A stretch of DNA of 32,177 nucleotides from Pseudomonadota bacterium (lineage in GTDB: Bacteria > Pseudomonadota > Gammaproteobacteria > Steroidobacterales > JBCBZW01). Both the position numbers and the translations under genes were made by a program. The stretch covers positions 1 through 32,177 of the forward strand of contig JBCBZW010000053.1 in assembly GCA_039815145.1 (NCBI GenBank), read 5' to 3'. Below the pieces are notes generated by a model. The model was not told where the DNA came from, did no database searches, and saw only the letters and a list, made by a program, of their open reading frames with translations. Shown here in pieces: positions 8,070 through 15,585 of this stretch; position 1 is the stretch's first letter; every line of letters starts with the position of its first letter.

Positions 8070-9083
8070 CTAGGGGACGATGACGTCGCCCGCTCTGGTC
8101 ATCCACATGGCCATCATGGAGACAAAGTCGCTCATCCTCCTGTGGTTGGCCATGCGCTCCGTCGGTCCGGGACGCCACTCGTGGTACTCCTGCTCGGAGT
8201 AGCAGTACTCGCGCTTGAGCTTCGATCGCTCGAGGTCGACCTCCACGCAGTGCGGCTTGCCGACGGCTTTGCTGTCGATGCTATGAATGGGTGTCACCAG
8301 CGCGGATGCCGCAACCACCTGCCCGTCTGCGGACACCGTGGGAATGAAGCGCACATCGGCCAACGCCTCATCCAGGCGCCCCAGGGCTTTCAGCCCATCG
8401 TCCTCATCGTCGGCTTCGAGCACCGCGTGCAGCTCGCCCGTCGCACTCACCTCTGCCAGGGCCTGTGACTTGTAGACGTCGTAGTCGGAGCAGGACGCAG
8501 TGCCGTTCGTCTCGGTCTTGGCGCAATGGGTGGAATTGAGGCGACGGTCGTACCAGGTGCCGGTGCTCTGCAGGATCTCCTGCGCTTCGACGTAGCGATC
8601 ACCGAGATCGTCTGCGTGCAAGCCGCAGTTCGCGAGCGTTTCGACCTCGCACCCGTCCGTGTTACAGGTCACCAGGATGCGCACGGCCATGGTGACGGCC
8701 ACCGCCGAGTTCTCCACCCGCGCCGGCGCGATCTGGGCTCGCTCGATGGCGCGGTAGACCTCGTAGGGGATTCGTCTGTCGAGCTTCTTGTCGCTGTGGA
8801 CCGTCTCGCAACGGTGCGTGGCGATCGTGCCCAGCTCGGTGACCAGCAGTCGGCAGAGCTCCTCGTGGGTAGCCGGGCGCGGTGTTCGCCGAGGTAGGCG
8901 CATGCCTTGCGTGAGCGGAGTCACCCCCGCGCTCGGGTCCGCCGGGGTGGCGGGCGTCTGCGCCGCCGCGCCAGCGGCTGTCAGGACCAAGGCGCAGAGC
9001 AGGCCCGTCGTCGCAAGGGCAGAGAATGCCGCTAGGTGCGGTGTCCGGCCGCTAACACTTGCGATGTTCGAAGGCGTCTTCAT
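8070..9083 (-). CDS. Secreted hypothetical protein with several cysteines
   Basis: 337 aa from the ATG at 9083; a start at 9131 is possible but would place extra residues before the signal peptide. Residues 1-40 look like a long signal peptide (basic region, then AAFSALATTGLLCALVLTAAGAAAQ with an AAA-Q cleavage site). The mature protein contains about ten cysteines, several in pairs likely to form disulfides, so it is probably periplasmic or outer-membrane associated. A stretch near residue 240 (D-V-R-F-I-P-T-V-S-A-D-G) vaguely recalls TonB-like C-terminal beta motifs, but not enough to assign it. A plausible promoter lies upstream. No function assigned. Confidence 0.7.
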   Translation of the reverse strand: MKTPSNIASVSGRTPHLAAFSALATTGLLCALVLTAAGAAAQTPATPADPSAGVTPLTQGMRLPRRTPRPATHEELCRLLVTELGTIATHRCETVHSDKKLDRRIPYEVYRAIERAQIAPARVENSAVAVTMAVRILVTCNTDGCEVETLANCGLHADDLGDRYVEAQEILQSTGTWYDRRLNSTHCAKTETNGTASCSDYDVYKSQALAEVSATGELHAVLEADDEDDGLKALGRLDEALADVRFIPTVSADGQVVAASALVTPIHSIDSKAVGKPHCVEVDLERSKLKREYCYSEQEYHEWRPGPTERMANHRRMSDFVSMMAMWMTRAGDVIVP

Positions 9084-9117
9084 GATCACCCGACCTATCG
9101 ATTCGGTTGCCTGCCTA

Positions 9118-9147
9118 ATAATCTCGAACAATATACGACAGAATCAA
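9118..9147 (-). promoter_or_regulatory. Candidate sigma70-type promoter for the gene at 9083
   Basis: On the minus strand TTGATT (9147-9142) is followed after 18 bases by GATTAT (9123-9118). Against TTGACA/TATAAT this matches four of six bases in each box, and it lies in the most AT-rich part of the gap. Transcription would start near 9110, about 27 bases before the ATG. Confidence 0.35.
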
Positions 9148-9177
9148 CACCCATCGCGGGTGAACTTGGGTCCACAA

Positions 9178-9196
9178 CCGTTGCCGGGCGCAACGG
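9178..9196. promoter_or_regulatory. 7-bp inverted repeat between divergent genes
   Basis: CCGTTGC-CGGGC-GCAACGG, a perfect 7-bp inverted repeat with a 5-base centre, lies between the minus-strand secreted protein and the plus-strand DUF4157 gene. It could be an operator for either gene or a leader hairpin of the DUF4157 transcript. No T-tract follows, so I do not call it a terminator. Confidence 0.35.
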
Positions 9197-9367
9197 CTGA
9201 CGAGCCGTCTGGGATCGATGCCGTGGGCAACGGTGTCTATGATGCGCTGCGGTGATCGGGGGCCGCCGGCCGGGGCTTGCTAGGAACGCTACCCAAACGG
9301 CGCTATGGTAGATATAGGGCCTCGCGTGACTCGCGCCTGTGCCTATCGCCAGCCAGCCGAGAGCCCG

Positions 9368-11512
9368 ATGCGCACACCGGCCCAACCCACCCACCAGCGA
9401 CACGCCGAGCAGGCGGCGAACGCTCCCGCCAAAGGCCGCGGCCACGGTTCCGCGGCTGACCGTGGGGCCGTCTGCAACCAGAGCATGCAGCGCGCCCGCC
9501 AATCGCTTGGGTCAGGCGACGAACATCGGATAGCCCGCGAGGGCATGCAGGGCAGTGCGCAGCCGCTGCCGCACCGTGCGCAACTCGACCGCGCCTTCGG
9601 TGAGAACGCACTGGAGGGTCTTCGCGCGCACCACGACCCCCAAGCGGCCCGTGCCTGTGCTCAACTCGGCGTGAACGCTTACACGCGGGGCGACACGGTC
9701 GTTTTCGCTCGCCCGCCCTCTCTGGCCACCACGGCGCACGAAGCCGCCCACGCACTCCAGCAACGCCGCGCCAGCACCCTGGCGCCGGGCCGTGGGCGCC
9801 GCGGAGATCGTCACGAACGGCATGCCGACGCGGTCGCAGCGAAGGTGAGTGCTGGCCAGTCCGCCGCCGGGGTGCTCGATAAGATGCCTAGCGGGCCAAC
9901 GCCAGCCCTCCAGTTCGAAGAGCCGAAAAAGGACGACGAGGCAAAGGTCGAGATCCCGGACCCGGACTACAACAACACGGACCTCATCTCAGAGGTCTAC
10001 AAGGATCTCTACGGCGCGAAGTTCATCGGCTTCGACCAGGGACGAGCCCTCGAGTACGACCCGAGCCTCGCCCTCAAAGGCACCGAGTACTCGTCCGTCT
10101 ACACCTTGCTCAACGCACGCTTGATGGCCGGCATCTACGGCGGCAAGTTCGAAGACTACGTGAAGACCCTGGGGCCCCTTGGCATCAGCGGGAGCAAAGA
10201 TACCGTTAGCAGCGTCCTCGATCTCGCGAGCCTCGGGGGCGGAGTGCGTATCGCCGACTACGTCGGGTCTGACCTGTTTCTGAAGCACCGTCTCCTGCCG
10301 GCGCTCAAGTCCCCGAAGGGATTTGCTACTACCGCGTTCTTCCTGGGCCTCGCGCAGGCGGTGAACTCAGGCGTCGTCGCAGCCAAGCACGACGCGTCCA
10401 AGGGGGAGGAGGAGCCTGACGCCTTTGCTGACCCGCTGTGGCTCCAGCACCTGGGGTTGATCCGCGGCATCGGCATGGCCGCAGCCACCGGTCTGCCGTA
10501 TTTCAAGGCACCCGGTGTGTTTGGTGGCATGGGCCCCCTGAGCGCCCCCAGCTACAAGGGCAGCAGCGACAGCCATCCGAGCGTGCCGGGCCTGCCGGGG
10601 TTCGAACTGGACTACCAGGTCTCGGGCGACGGTCAGGGCAAGAAGGGCACGGTGGGCATACCGTTCAACGTCGCGCCCCTCTTGGCGCCCGACGGCGCGG
10701 ACAGCAGCAAGCTCGGTAAGTACCGCGGTCCGCAGCTCATGCCGTGGTTCAAGTACCAAGGCACCACACCCACCGCCAACCAAGCGGCGGGTGGGGCTGT
10801 CGACTCGCACTACTTCGAAGGTGGCGTACTCGCCGGCGGCGCCGGCCACACGGGGCTGTTGGAGGGGGGTGTCCGCGCAGACGATCGATTCCGCGCCCAG
10901 ATGCTGTACCTGCGAGGCGCTTACAGCTACAGCGCAATGGAAGGCAGCCCGCTCAGCGAGATCGGTTTGGGCGCCGGCTATCTGAACTGGAAGCCGGGCA
11001 GCAAGGAGGCGAAGCAGCTGGCCGACGGGGACTCCGGCGTGGGTGATCATCGCTTTCGGATCACACCGTTTCTAACCCTAGGCGACATGCTGACGGCGGA
11101 CGACCAGAGCCTGTCTTTCAACGCATCGGCGACCACCGCCTTCGGCGGCGCTGCACCCTTCTATCTGGCGATGATGAACGCTGGCCTCGGCTACAAGCAG
11201 CTTGCGCGCGACAGCGAAGGCAAGGTCGACAAGGACGCTCTGCCCGAGTGGTCCGTGAGCGGTGGCTTTTCCGCTGCCCGGCCGAGCTGGTTCGACCCCA
11301 ACATGCCGATGCTCTACGGCGCCCAGCTGAAGGGCAATGTCGGGCCCTTCTTCCTCGGCACTCAGTTCCATACGGGCCAGGACAACCTGTCCGAAGCGCA
11401 GAGTAAGTCGCTGGGGATCGAGGAAGGCGACAGACGTCAGTTCGAACTGATGTTCAACCTCGGTTGGAACTTCGGCGTCATGCACCAGCGCGGCAAGATA
11501 CAGAAGGACTGA
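9368..11512 (+). CDS. DUF4157 (eCIS core domain) protein with beta-barrel-like C-terminal region
   Basis: 714 aa from the ATG at 9368 (GAGAG 4 bases upstream); an ATG at 9305 would add 21 residues. Residues about 62-160 form a DUF4157 domain, known as the signature of proteins associated with or loaded into extracellular contractile injection systems. It has the L-x-x-x-F-G-x-x-x-x-x-x-R-x-H-x-D pattern, the zinc-protease-like H-E-A-A-H at 124-128 and a downstream R-H-E-R-H-A-D. Residues 190-330 are mixed. From about 400 to the end the sequence is Gly- and aromatic-rich with alternating hydrophobic residues (L-Y-L-R-G-A-Y-S-Y, I-G-L-G-A-G-Y-L, F-E-L-M-F-N-L-G-W-N-F), typical of transmembrane beta-strands. 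It has no signal peptide, unlike a normal outer-membrane protein, which fits delivery by the particle. It converges on the eCIS operon. A cargo or membrane-inserting effector role is inferred. Confidence 0.8.
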   Translation: MRTPAQPTHQRHAEQAANAPAKGRGHGSAADRGAVCNQSMQRARQSLGSGDEHRIAREGMQGSAQPLPHRAQLDRAFGENALEGLRAHHDPQAARACAQLGVNAYTRGDTVVFARPPSLATTAHEAAHALQQRRASTLAPGRGRRGDRHERHADAVAAKVSAGQSAAGVLDKMPSGPTPALQFEEPKKDDEAKVEIPDPDYNNTDLISEVYKDLYGAKFIGFDQGRALEYDPSLALKGTEYSSVYTLLNARLMAGIYGGKFEDYVKTLGPLGISGSKDTVSSVLDLASLGGGVRIADYVGSDLFLKHRLLPALKSPKGFATTAFFLGLAQAVNSGVVAAKHDASKGEEEPDAFADPLWLQHLGLIRGIGMAAATGLPYFKAPGVFGGMGPLSAPSYKGSSDSHPSVPGLPGFELDYQVSGDGQGKKGTVGIPFNVAPLLAPDGADSSKLGKYRGPQLMPWFKYQGTTPTANQAAGGAVDSHYFEGGVLAGGAGHTGLLEGGVRADDRFRAQMLYLRGAYSYSAMEGSPLSEIGLGAGYLNWKPGSKEAKQLADGDSGVGDHRFRITPFLTLGDMLTADDQSLSFNASATTAFGGAAPFYLAMMNAGLGYKQLARDSEGKVDKDALPEWSVSGGFSAARPSWFDPNMPMLYGAQLKGNVGPFFLGTQFHTGQDNLSEAQSKSLGIEEGDRRQFELMFNLGWNFGVMHQRGKIQKD

Positions 11513-11523
11513 GCAGTCGGCCT

Positions 11524-12099
11524 ATGACCTACCGCTATGCGCCGAGCCTCGAAATGCAAGGTGGATCACTTGAGACCCCTGAGGCCGTTTCCGCCGCCAT
11601 CCCAGATCTTGGCGGCAACCAACAGATGCAACAGGACTGCTGCCCGCAGTGCCCGGCCTCACCCGCAGGCCCGCAAGGCGCTGGGCTGCTCGCCACCGGG
11701 AACATGGCGATGGCCCAGCTTGCCGAGCATGCCGGGGTACTGGGGTCGACGCCCGACGCGCAGCCCGAGGATCCATGCCCGAAGCTGAGCGCGACCACCA
11801 TCGCCGGCGCCCTCGCTCACCATCACCTGTTGGCGAGCGGCCATACCGAGCCCAACAAGTCGGGTAAGCCCGGACACATCATTTTCATCGGCGCGGTGAC
11901 GAAGAAGAGCAGCTGCTTCGTGGAGTTTTCCACCGGGGAGGTCGTCGCCATCTCCTTCGCCAAGTATCCCTACTACCTGTTGGCGCAGACCTTGTGGAAG
12001 GACAAGTACCCACGCTGCACCTACGACTTCAAGTGCACGGACGCGCGCGTGACCTTCGGCCCAGGGTCCTGCACCAAGCGACCCGCACCACCACCCTAG
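11524..12099 (+). CDS. Cys-containing hypothetical protein paired with the DUF4157 gene
   Basis: 191 aa; the ATG at 11524 lies 11 bases after the DUF4157 gene stop, so the two are co-transcribed. A longer frame from 11464 would overlap that gene and is less likely. The N-terminal third is low in structure and has a D-C-C-P-Q-C-P cluster (residues about 39-45). The C-terminal half looks folded: A-L-A-H-H-H-L-L at about 96-103, then beta-prone segments (HIIFIGAV, SCFVEFSTG, VVAISF) and four more cysteines. No signal peptide, no known family. Given its position it could be an adaptor, chaperone or immunity protein for the DUF4157 protein; this is inference from context only. Confidence 0.65.
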   Translation: MTYRYAPSLEMQGGSLETPEAVSAAIPDLGGNQQMQQDCCPQCPASPAGPQGAGLLATGNMAMAQLAEHAGVLGSTPDAQPEDPCPKLSATTIAGALAHHHLLASGHTEPNKSGKPGHIIFIGAVTKKSSCFVEFSTGEVVAISFAKYPYYLLAQTLWKDKYPRCTYDFKCTDARVTFGPGSCTKRPAPPP

Positions 12100-12118
12100 G
12101 CGAGGCGCGCGGTGGCCG

Positions 12119-13204
12119 CTAAAGCCCGAACAGGCGATACCAACCGCCGACGGTGTTGAGCTCGCGCCAGCCCGAGGTGCACTCGTTCTCGAGCTCGTTC
12201 ACCGCGTCGTTGTCGGAGACGGTGGACTGGGTCCGTGAGGCGTTCGATGACCCTCGGTCGGTGCCGCCGCGCACGGCAGGGTCCGTCGCAGGCAGGGATG
12301 AGCGCCCGGCGAGGGGATCGTCCTGGTCTCGGGCGCCGACATCCTCCAGCCAGCGTTCGAGGGAAGCCGAGAGCAGTTCGTCGTCTGAGACGAAATCGTC
12401 GCCGAAGTGCGCGCCGGCTGCGTTGCTCGGGATGTCCTCCGGCGAGAAACCACTGCGGTAGCTATCGCCCCACTCGCTGCCCCATTGGACCACCTCGTTC
12501 AGGAACCCGAGGCCCTCGGTGATCACACTGCCGGTACTCATGGCCCAGGACCCGGCGGCGCCGAAGTGGCGTAGGTCCACCCAACCGTGACGATCGGTGT
12601 AGATGTAGCGATGGTCGTTGCCGCCGTGCGAATCGCTGATGCGGTCCAGGATCTCCTGGCGCCCCAGGCCGCGGGCTTCCAGAGCCCGCACCTGATCGAG
12701 CAGGTGTTGCGGATCCGCAGTACCGGCCTGGTTGGGCGCCATCTGTACCACGCCGCGTGTCGCCGTCGCTCGGCGTCGTGGGGGCGTCTTCGCTGACGGG
12801 CTGTGCGCCGTGCTCAACCGCTGGGCCATGCTGTCCGCCTCACGTTCGAGTGCTGGCGAGGTGTTCACGCGATCGCCCGCGAAGGAGGCGTTGGCAGTCA
12901 CCCGGTGTTGTTTCTGCTGCACGGCGTGCCATGCCTCGTGGGGTAGCAGGTGGTCCTGTGCGGGCGCTAGGTGGATGCGATCGTCACGGGTGATCGCATT
13001 GGCGTGGTGGCGCGCCGGCTCACTCGAGTTGCGATGCACCTGCACGTCGCTCAGGTCCAGGCCGCTCATCGCCTCCAGTTGGTGCTGCAACAGACCCGGG
13101 AGTTGGCCCTGGCGTCGCGCCGGGCGGGCGGAGTCGGTCTTCGCTCCCGTCGGTAAGGGTCGGCTGTCCGGTGGACGTTGAGCGCAGCGGTAGAGCGAAG
13201 TCAT
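12119..13204 (-). CDS. DUF4157 (eCIS core domain) candidate effector with unrecognised C-terminal domain
   Basis: 361 aa. Residues about 34-130 are a canonical DUF4157 domain: L-P-G-L-L-Q near the start, S-D-V-Q-V-H-R-N (52-59), I-T-R-D-D-R-I-H-L-A (71-80), the metalloprotease-like H-E-A-W-H at 89-93 and L-E-R-E-A-D at 119-124. After a basic linker (about 135-152) comes a different domain (about 165-290) with R-Y-I-Y-T-D-R-H-G-W-V-D-L-R-H-F at 199-214 and F-S-P-E-D-I-P-S-N-A-A-G-A-H-F-G at 253-268; conserved-looking His, Asp and Glu residues suggest an enzymatic or toxin domain. The last 70 residues are low-complexity Ser/Asp-rich. It is the last gene of the eCIS operon, the usual place for cargo genes. 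The effector role is inferred. Confidence 0.8.
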   Translation of the reverse strand: MTSLYRCAQRPPDSRPLPTGAKTDSARPARRQGQLPGLLQHQLEAMSGLDLSDVQVHRNSSEPARHHANAITRDDRIHLAPAQDHLLPHEAWHAVQQKQHRVTANASFAGDRVNTSPALEREADSMAQRLSTAHSPSAKTPPRRRATATRGVVQMAPNQAGTADPQHLLDQVRALEARGLGRQEILDRISDSHGGNDHRYIYTDRHGWVDLRHFGAAGSWAMSTGSVITEGLGFLNEVVQWGSEWGDSYRSGFSPEDIPSNAAGAHFGDDFVSDDELLSASLERWLEDVGARDQDDPLAGRSSLPATDPAVRGGTDRGSSNASRTQSTVSDNDAVNELENECTSGWRELNTVGGWYRLFGL

Positions 13205-13230
13205 GAGCCCTCCGAGGTAGCAAATCTCAC

Positions 13231-13431
13231 CTACACGATGCCGTTACCCGATCCATCCAGTTCAGCCCGCGCAATCAAGTGCTGCGCCGTGGCGACGGCG
13301 ATCTGCGCCAACGCTTCGGCGAAGCCGCGCATCGCATCCGGATCGGGACTACTGTCCTTGTAGAGGTCCTTCAACGCATCCACCACCGCATCGGTGGCTT
13401 CATCGTGTAGCAGGGCGGTGTTGATGGCCAT
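13231..13431 (-). CDS. Small eCIS-operon protein, mostly helical
   Basis: 66 aa, starting 3 bases after the AAA+ ATPase stop and ending 26 bases before the DUF4157 gene start, so it fits the operon spacing exactly. The sequence is acidic and helical (DEATDAVVDALKDLYKD; AEALAQIAVATAQHLIARAEL) with a short Gly/Ser end. Small proteins with such an A-x-A-I-A-x-A-V-x-x-H-I-like helix and a Gly-rich end occur in phage tail operons, but I cannot name a family. It could be a small structural or assembly factor. No cysteine, no signal peptide. Confidence 0.65.
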   Translation of the reverse strand: MAINTALLHDEATDAVVDALKDLYKDSSPDPDAMRGFAEALAQIAVATAQHLIARAELDGSGNGIV

Positions 13432-13434
13432 GGC

Positions 13435-15585
13435 CTAGCTCCAGTGGGTCGGGGAAGGGTGGGGCGACGGCGCGGCGCGGCCGTTGAGCGCGACGCCGTT
13501 GGCGTGGGCGTCGAGCAGATGCGCGTACTGCTTGAACTGGGCAGCGCTCGGGGCGCGACCTTCGCTCAGCAGCCGCCGCGCGACCGCCTTGATCAGGCAG
13601 CGCATGTCGATGCGACTGTCTTGCGCCGCGGCCAACATGGCGCCGTCGAGGGCGAGGTTGCGGATCTCACCGCCGGTCAGTTCGAAGCCGCGCGCCAGGA
13701 AGTCGAAGTCGAGATCGTCCGCCAGCGGCGCCTGAGGCGGGAACATCCCGCGCCACAGCTGTTCGCGTAGCTCGGCCGTCGGCTTGGGGAAGTCGAGGGT
13801 GTAGTGCACGCGGCGGCTGAAGGCCGGGTCCATGTTCTTGGCGATGTTGGTGGCCAGGATCACGACGCCCGGATGCACCTCCACCCGTTGCAGGAGGTAG
13901 GCGATCTCCACGTTGGCGTGGCGATCGTGGGCATCTTTGACCTCCGAACGCTTGCCGAAGAGCGCGTCTGCTTCGTCGAAGAAGAGGATGCAGTTGGCGC
14001 TGGCGGCGGCACTGAAGATCCGCTCGAGGTTCTTCTCCGTCTCACCGATGTACTTGGAAACCACGGAGGCGAGGTCGATGCGATAGGCGTCGAGTCCGAC
14101 CTCGCGGGCGATCACGCTCACGGTCATCGTCTTCCCGGTGCCGCTGCCACCGGCGAACAGGGCGACCAGGCCGCTGGCGCCGCCGCAGCGCTCGCGCATG
14201 CCCCAGCGCTCCAGCACGGCGTGACGATGGCGAACCGCATCGATGAGCTCTCCCACCCGGGAGCGCGTGGTGCGCGGAAGCACGAGGTCGTCGAGATCGA
14301 ACTGGGTGCGCACGCGCGTGGCGAGCTGTTCCATGCGCCCGAGCGAGTGCAGTCTTGCGGCCTCCTGCAGCGCGTGTGCTGGCGGACGCTCGTCGGCCGA
14401 GCCGTTGATGCGGTGTTGGGTGGTCACCCAGGCGCCGGCATCCTGGATCTGACTCGGGGTCAGCTCGTACTCGCTCGCGACACGGGCGACGTCGTCAGGC
14501 GAGCGCGGCGCCAAGTCGCCCAGGGCATGCTGCCACAGGGAGGCGCGCTCCTCGCTGTTCGGACCGGCGACCGTCAGGCAGGTCGCGCCGAGGCCGCGGA
14601 AGCAGTGGCTCCAGGCGAACCCGGCCGACGCCGGCACCACGATCTCGGTGTGGCTCTCGGCGATGCCGCGAACGAAACGTCGCGCCGCGCCGTCTTTGTC
14701 CGGATCGACGTCGGCGAAGCCGCGTAGGTACACCATGGAATCGCTCAAGCGTGCACGCAGAGACCAGTCCTGGACGGCGCGATCTAGGTCGGCGAACGCG
14801 GGGGGTAGCGTCGTGGCGTCGACCACGATCAGTGCTCTGCCCGCCGCCTCGGCGAGGCGTCGGGCGAGGGCGCAGCGCCCGCTGCCGCGGCTGCCGGTCA
14901 GCAACAGGAGCGGTGGTGTACTGCGATGGCGCAGTAGCCGCGCGTAGGCAGCAAAGTCTCGTGGCAGCTCCGTATCGATACGTTGTGCAGGCAGACTACC
15001 CTGCGGCCGGATCAGTACGTCCGCCGCTGCGGCGTTCAGGGTCCAACCGAAGCTCTGCAGGGATTCACTGTGTTTGTTGCGATCGGACTCGGGGAGCGAT
15101 CGGTATAGCCCTGAGCTGTCGATGAGGGCATCCATCAGGGCGTTGGGCGCGTGCGCCCGGAAGACGCGGGCGGCGAGATCTGGCGTTACCCAGCGCCGGC
15201 TCACGTCGTTGTTCAGATAGGCGTACAGCGTGGCGTAGGCGGGGCAGAGGTGCGGTGCCAACGCCAGTAGCAACACGTGTTGGCTAGCGTCGTTGAGACC
15301 GAGGGTGGCGACGGCGTGGCGCCACACGGGGATCGCGTCGAGTTGCTGCCAGGCATCGGCGCGCAGGCGGCTCGCGTCCGCTCGCACGCGTGTCAGCCCG
15401 ATCGTGTCCTCATCCTCCTCGCGCTGCGCCAGCAAGGCGTCCACCTGCGCGTCGCTCACGTAGAGCCCGCGGAACTCGTCCAGGGATAGCTCGTAGCGCG
15501 CACGCAGGCGCAGCACCTCGCGCTGCAGGAGGTGATCCAACCACTGGAGCGGAAGCTGGTAGTCGGCGGCTACGCGTTGTTCCAC
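13435..15585 (-). CDS. eCIS-associated AAA+ ATPase (Afp15-like)
   Basis: 716 aa, GTG start overlapping the upstream gene by 16 bases. The C-terminal AAA+ module is complete: Walker A G-G-S-G-T-G-K-T at 479-486, Walker B I-L-F-F-D-E-A-D at 533-540, sensor-1 Asn580 in L-A-T-N, and an arginine pair at 591-592. A second, degenerate nucleotide-binding region lies upstream: G-S-R-G-S-G-R-C at 231-238 has Arg in place of the Walker A lysine and Cys in place of Ser/Thr, so it probably does not hydrolyse ATP. The first 200 residues are helical. All Afp/PVC-type injection systems encode such an ATPase, thought to act in particle assembly or cargo handling. It follows the tape-measure position, as afp15 follows afp14. 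Confidence 0.9.
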   Translation of the reverse strand: MEQRVAADYQLPLQWLDHLLQREVLRLRARYELSLDEFRGLYVSDAQVDALLAQREEDEDTIGLTRVRADASRLRADAWQQLDAIPVWRHAVATLGLNDASQHVLLLALAPHLCPAYATLYAYLNNDVSRRWVTPDLAARVFRAHAPNALMDALIDSSGLYRSLPESDRNKHSESLQSFGWTLNAAAADVLIRPQGSLPAQRIDTELPRDFAAYARLLRHRSTPPLLLLTGSRGSGRCALARRLAEAAGRALIVVDATTLPPAFADLDRAVQDWSLRARLSDSMVYLRGFADVDPDKDGAARRFVRGIAESHTEIVVPASAGFAWSHCFRGLGATCLTVAGPNSEERASLWQHALGDLAPRSPDDVARVASEYELTPSQIQDAGAWVTTQHRINGSADERPPAHALQEAARLHSLGRMEQLATRVRTQFDLDDLVLPRTTRSRVGELIDAVRHRHAVLERWGMRERCGGASGLVALFAGGSGTGKTMTVSVIAREVGLDAYRIDLASVVSKYIGETEKNLERIFSAAASANCILFFDEADALFGKRSEVKDAHDRHANVEIAYLLQRVEVHPGVVILATNIAKNMDPAFSRRVHYTLDFPKPTAELREQLWRGMFPPQAPLADDLDFDFLARGFELTGGEIRNLALDGAMLAAAQDSRIDMRCLIKAVARRLLSEGRAPSAAQFKQYAHLLDAHANGVALNGRAAPSPHPSPTHWS

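Noticed and set aside
8070-9083. TonB-family protein
   Set aside because: Only one short motif near residue 240 resembles TonB C-termini; there is no Pro-rich linker or N-terminal anchor of TonB type.
11524-12099. KTSC-domain protein
   Set aside because: The segment S-C-F-V-E-F-S-T-G-E-V resembles the KTSC pattern only over a few residues; the rest does not fit.
13804-14727. 307-codon plus-strand open frame inside the AAA+ gene
   Set aside because: The opposite strand encodes intact Walker A and B motifs; this frame is a shadow without recognisable domains.
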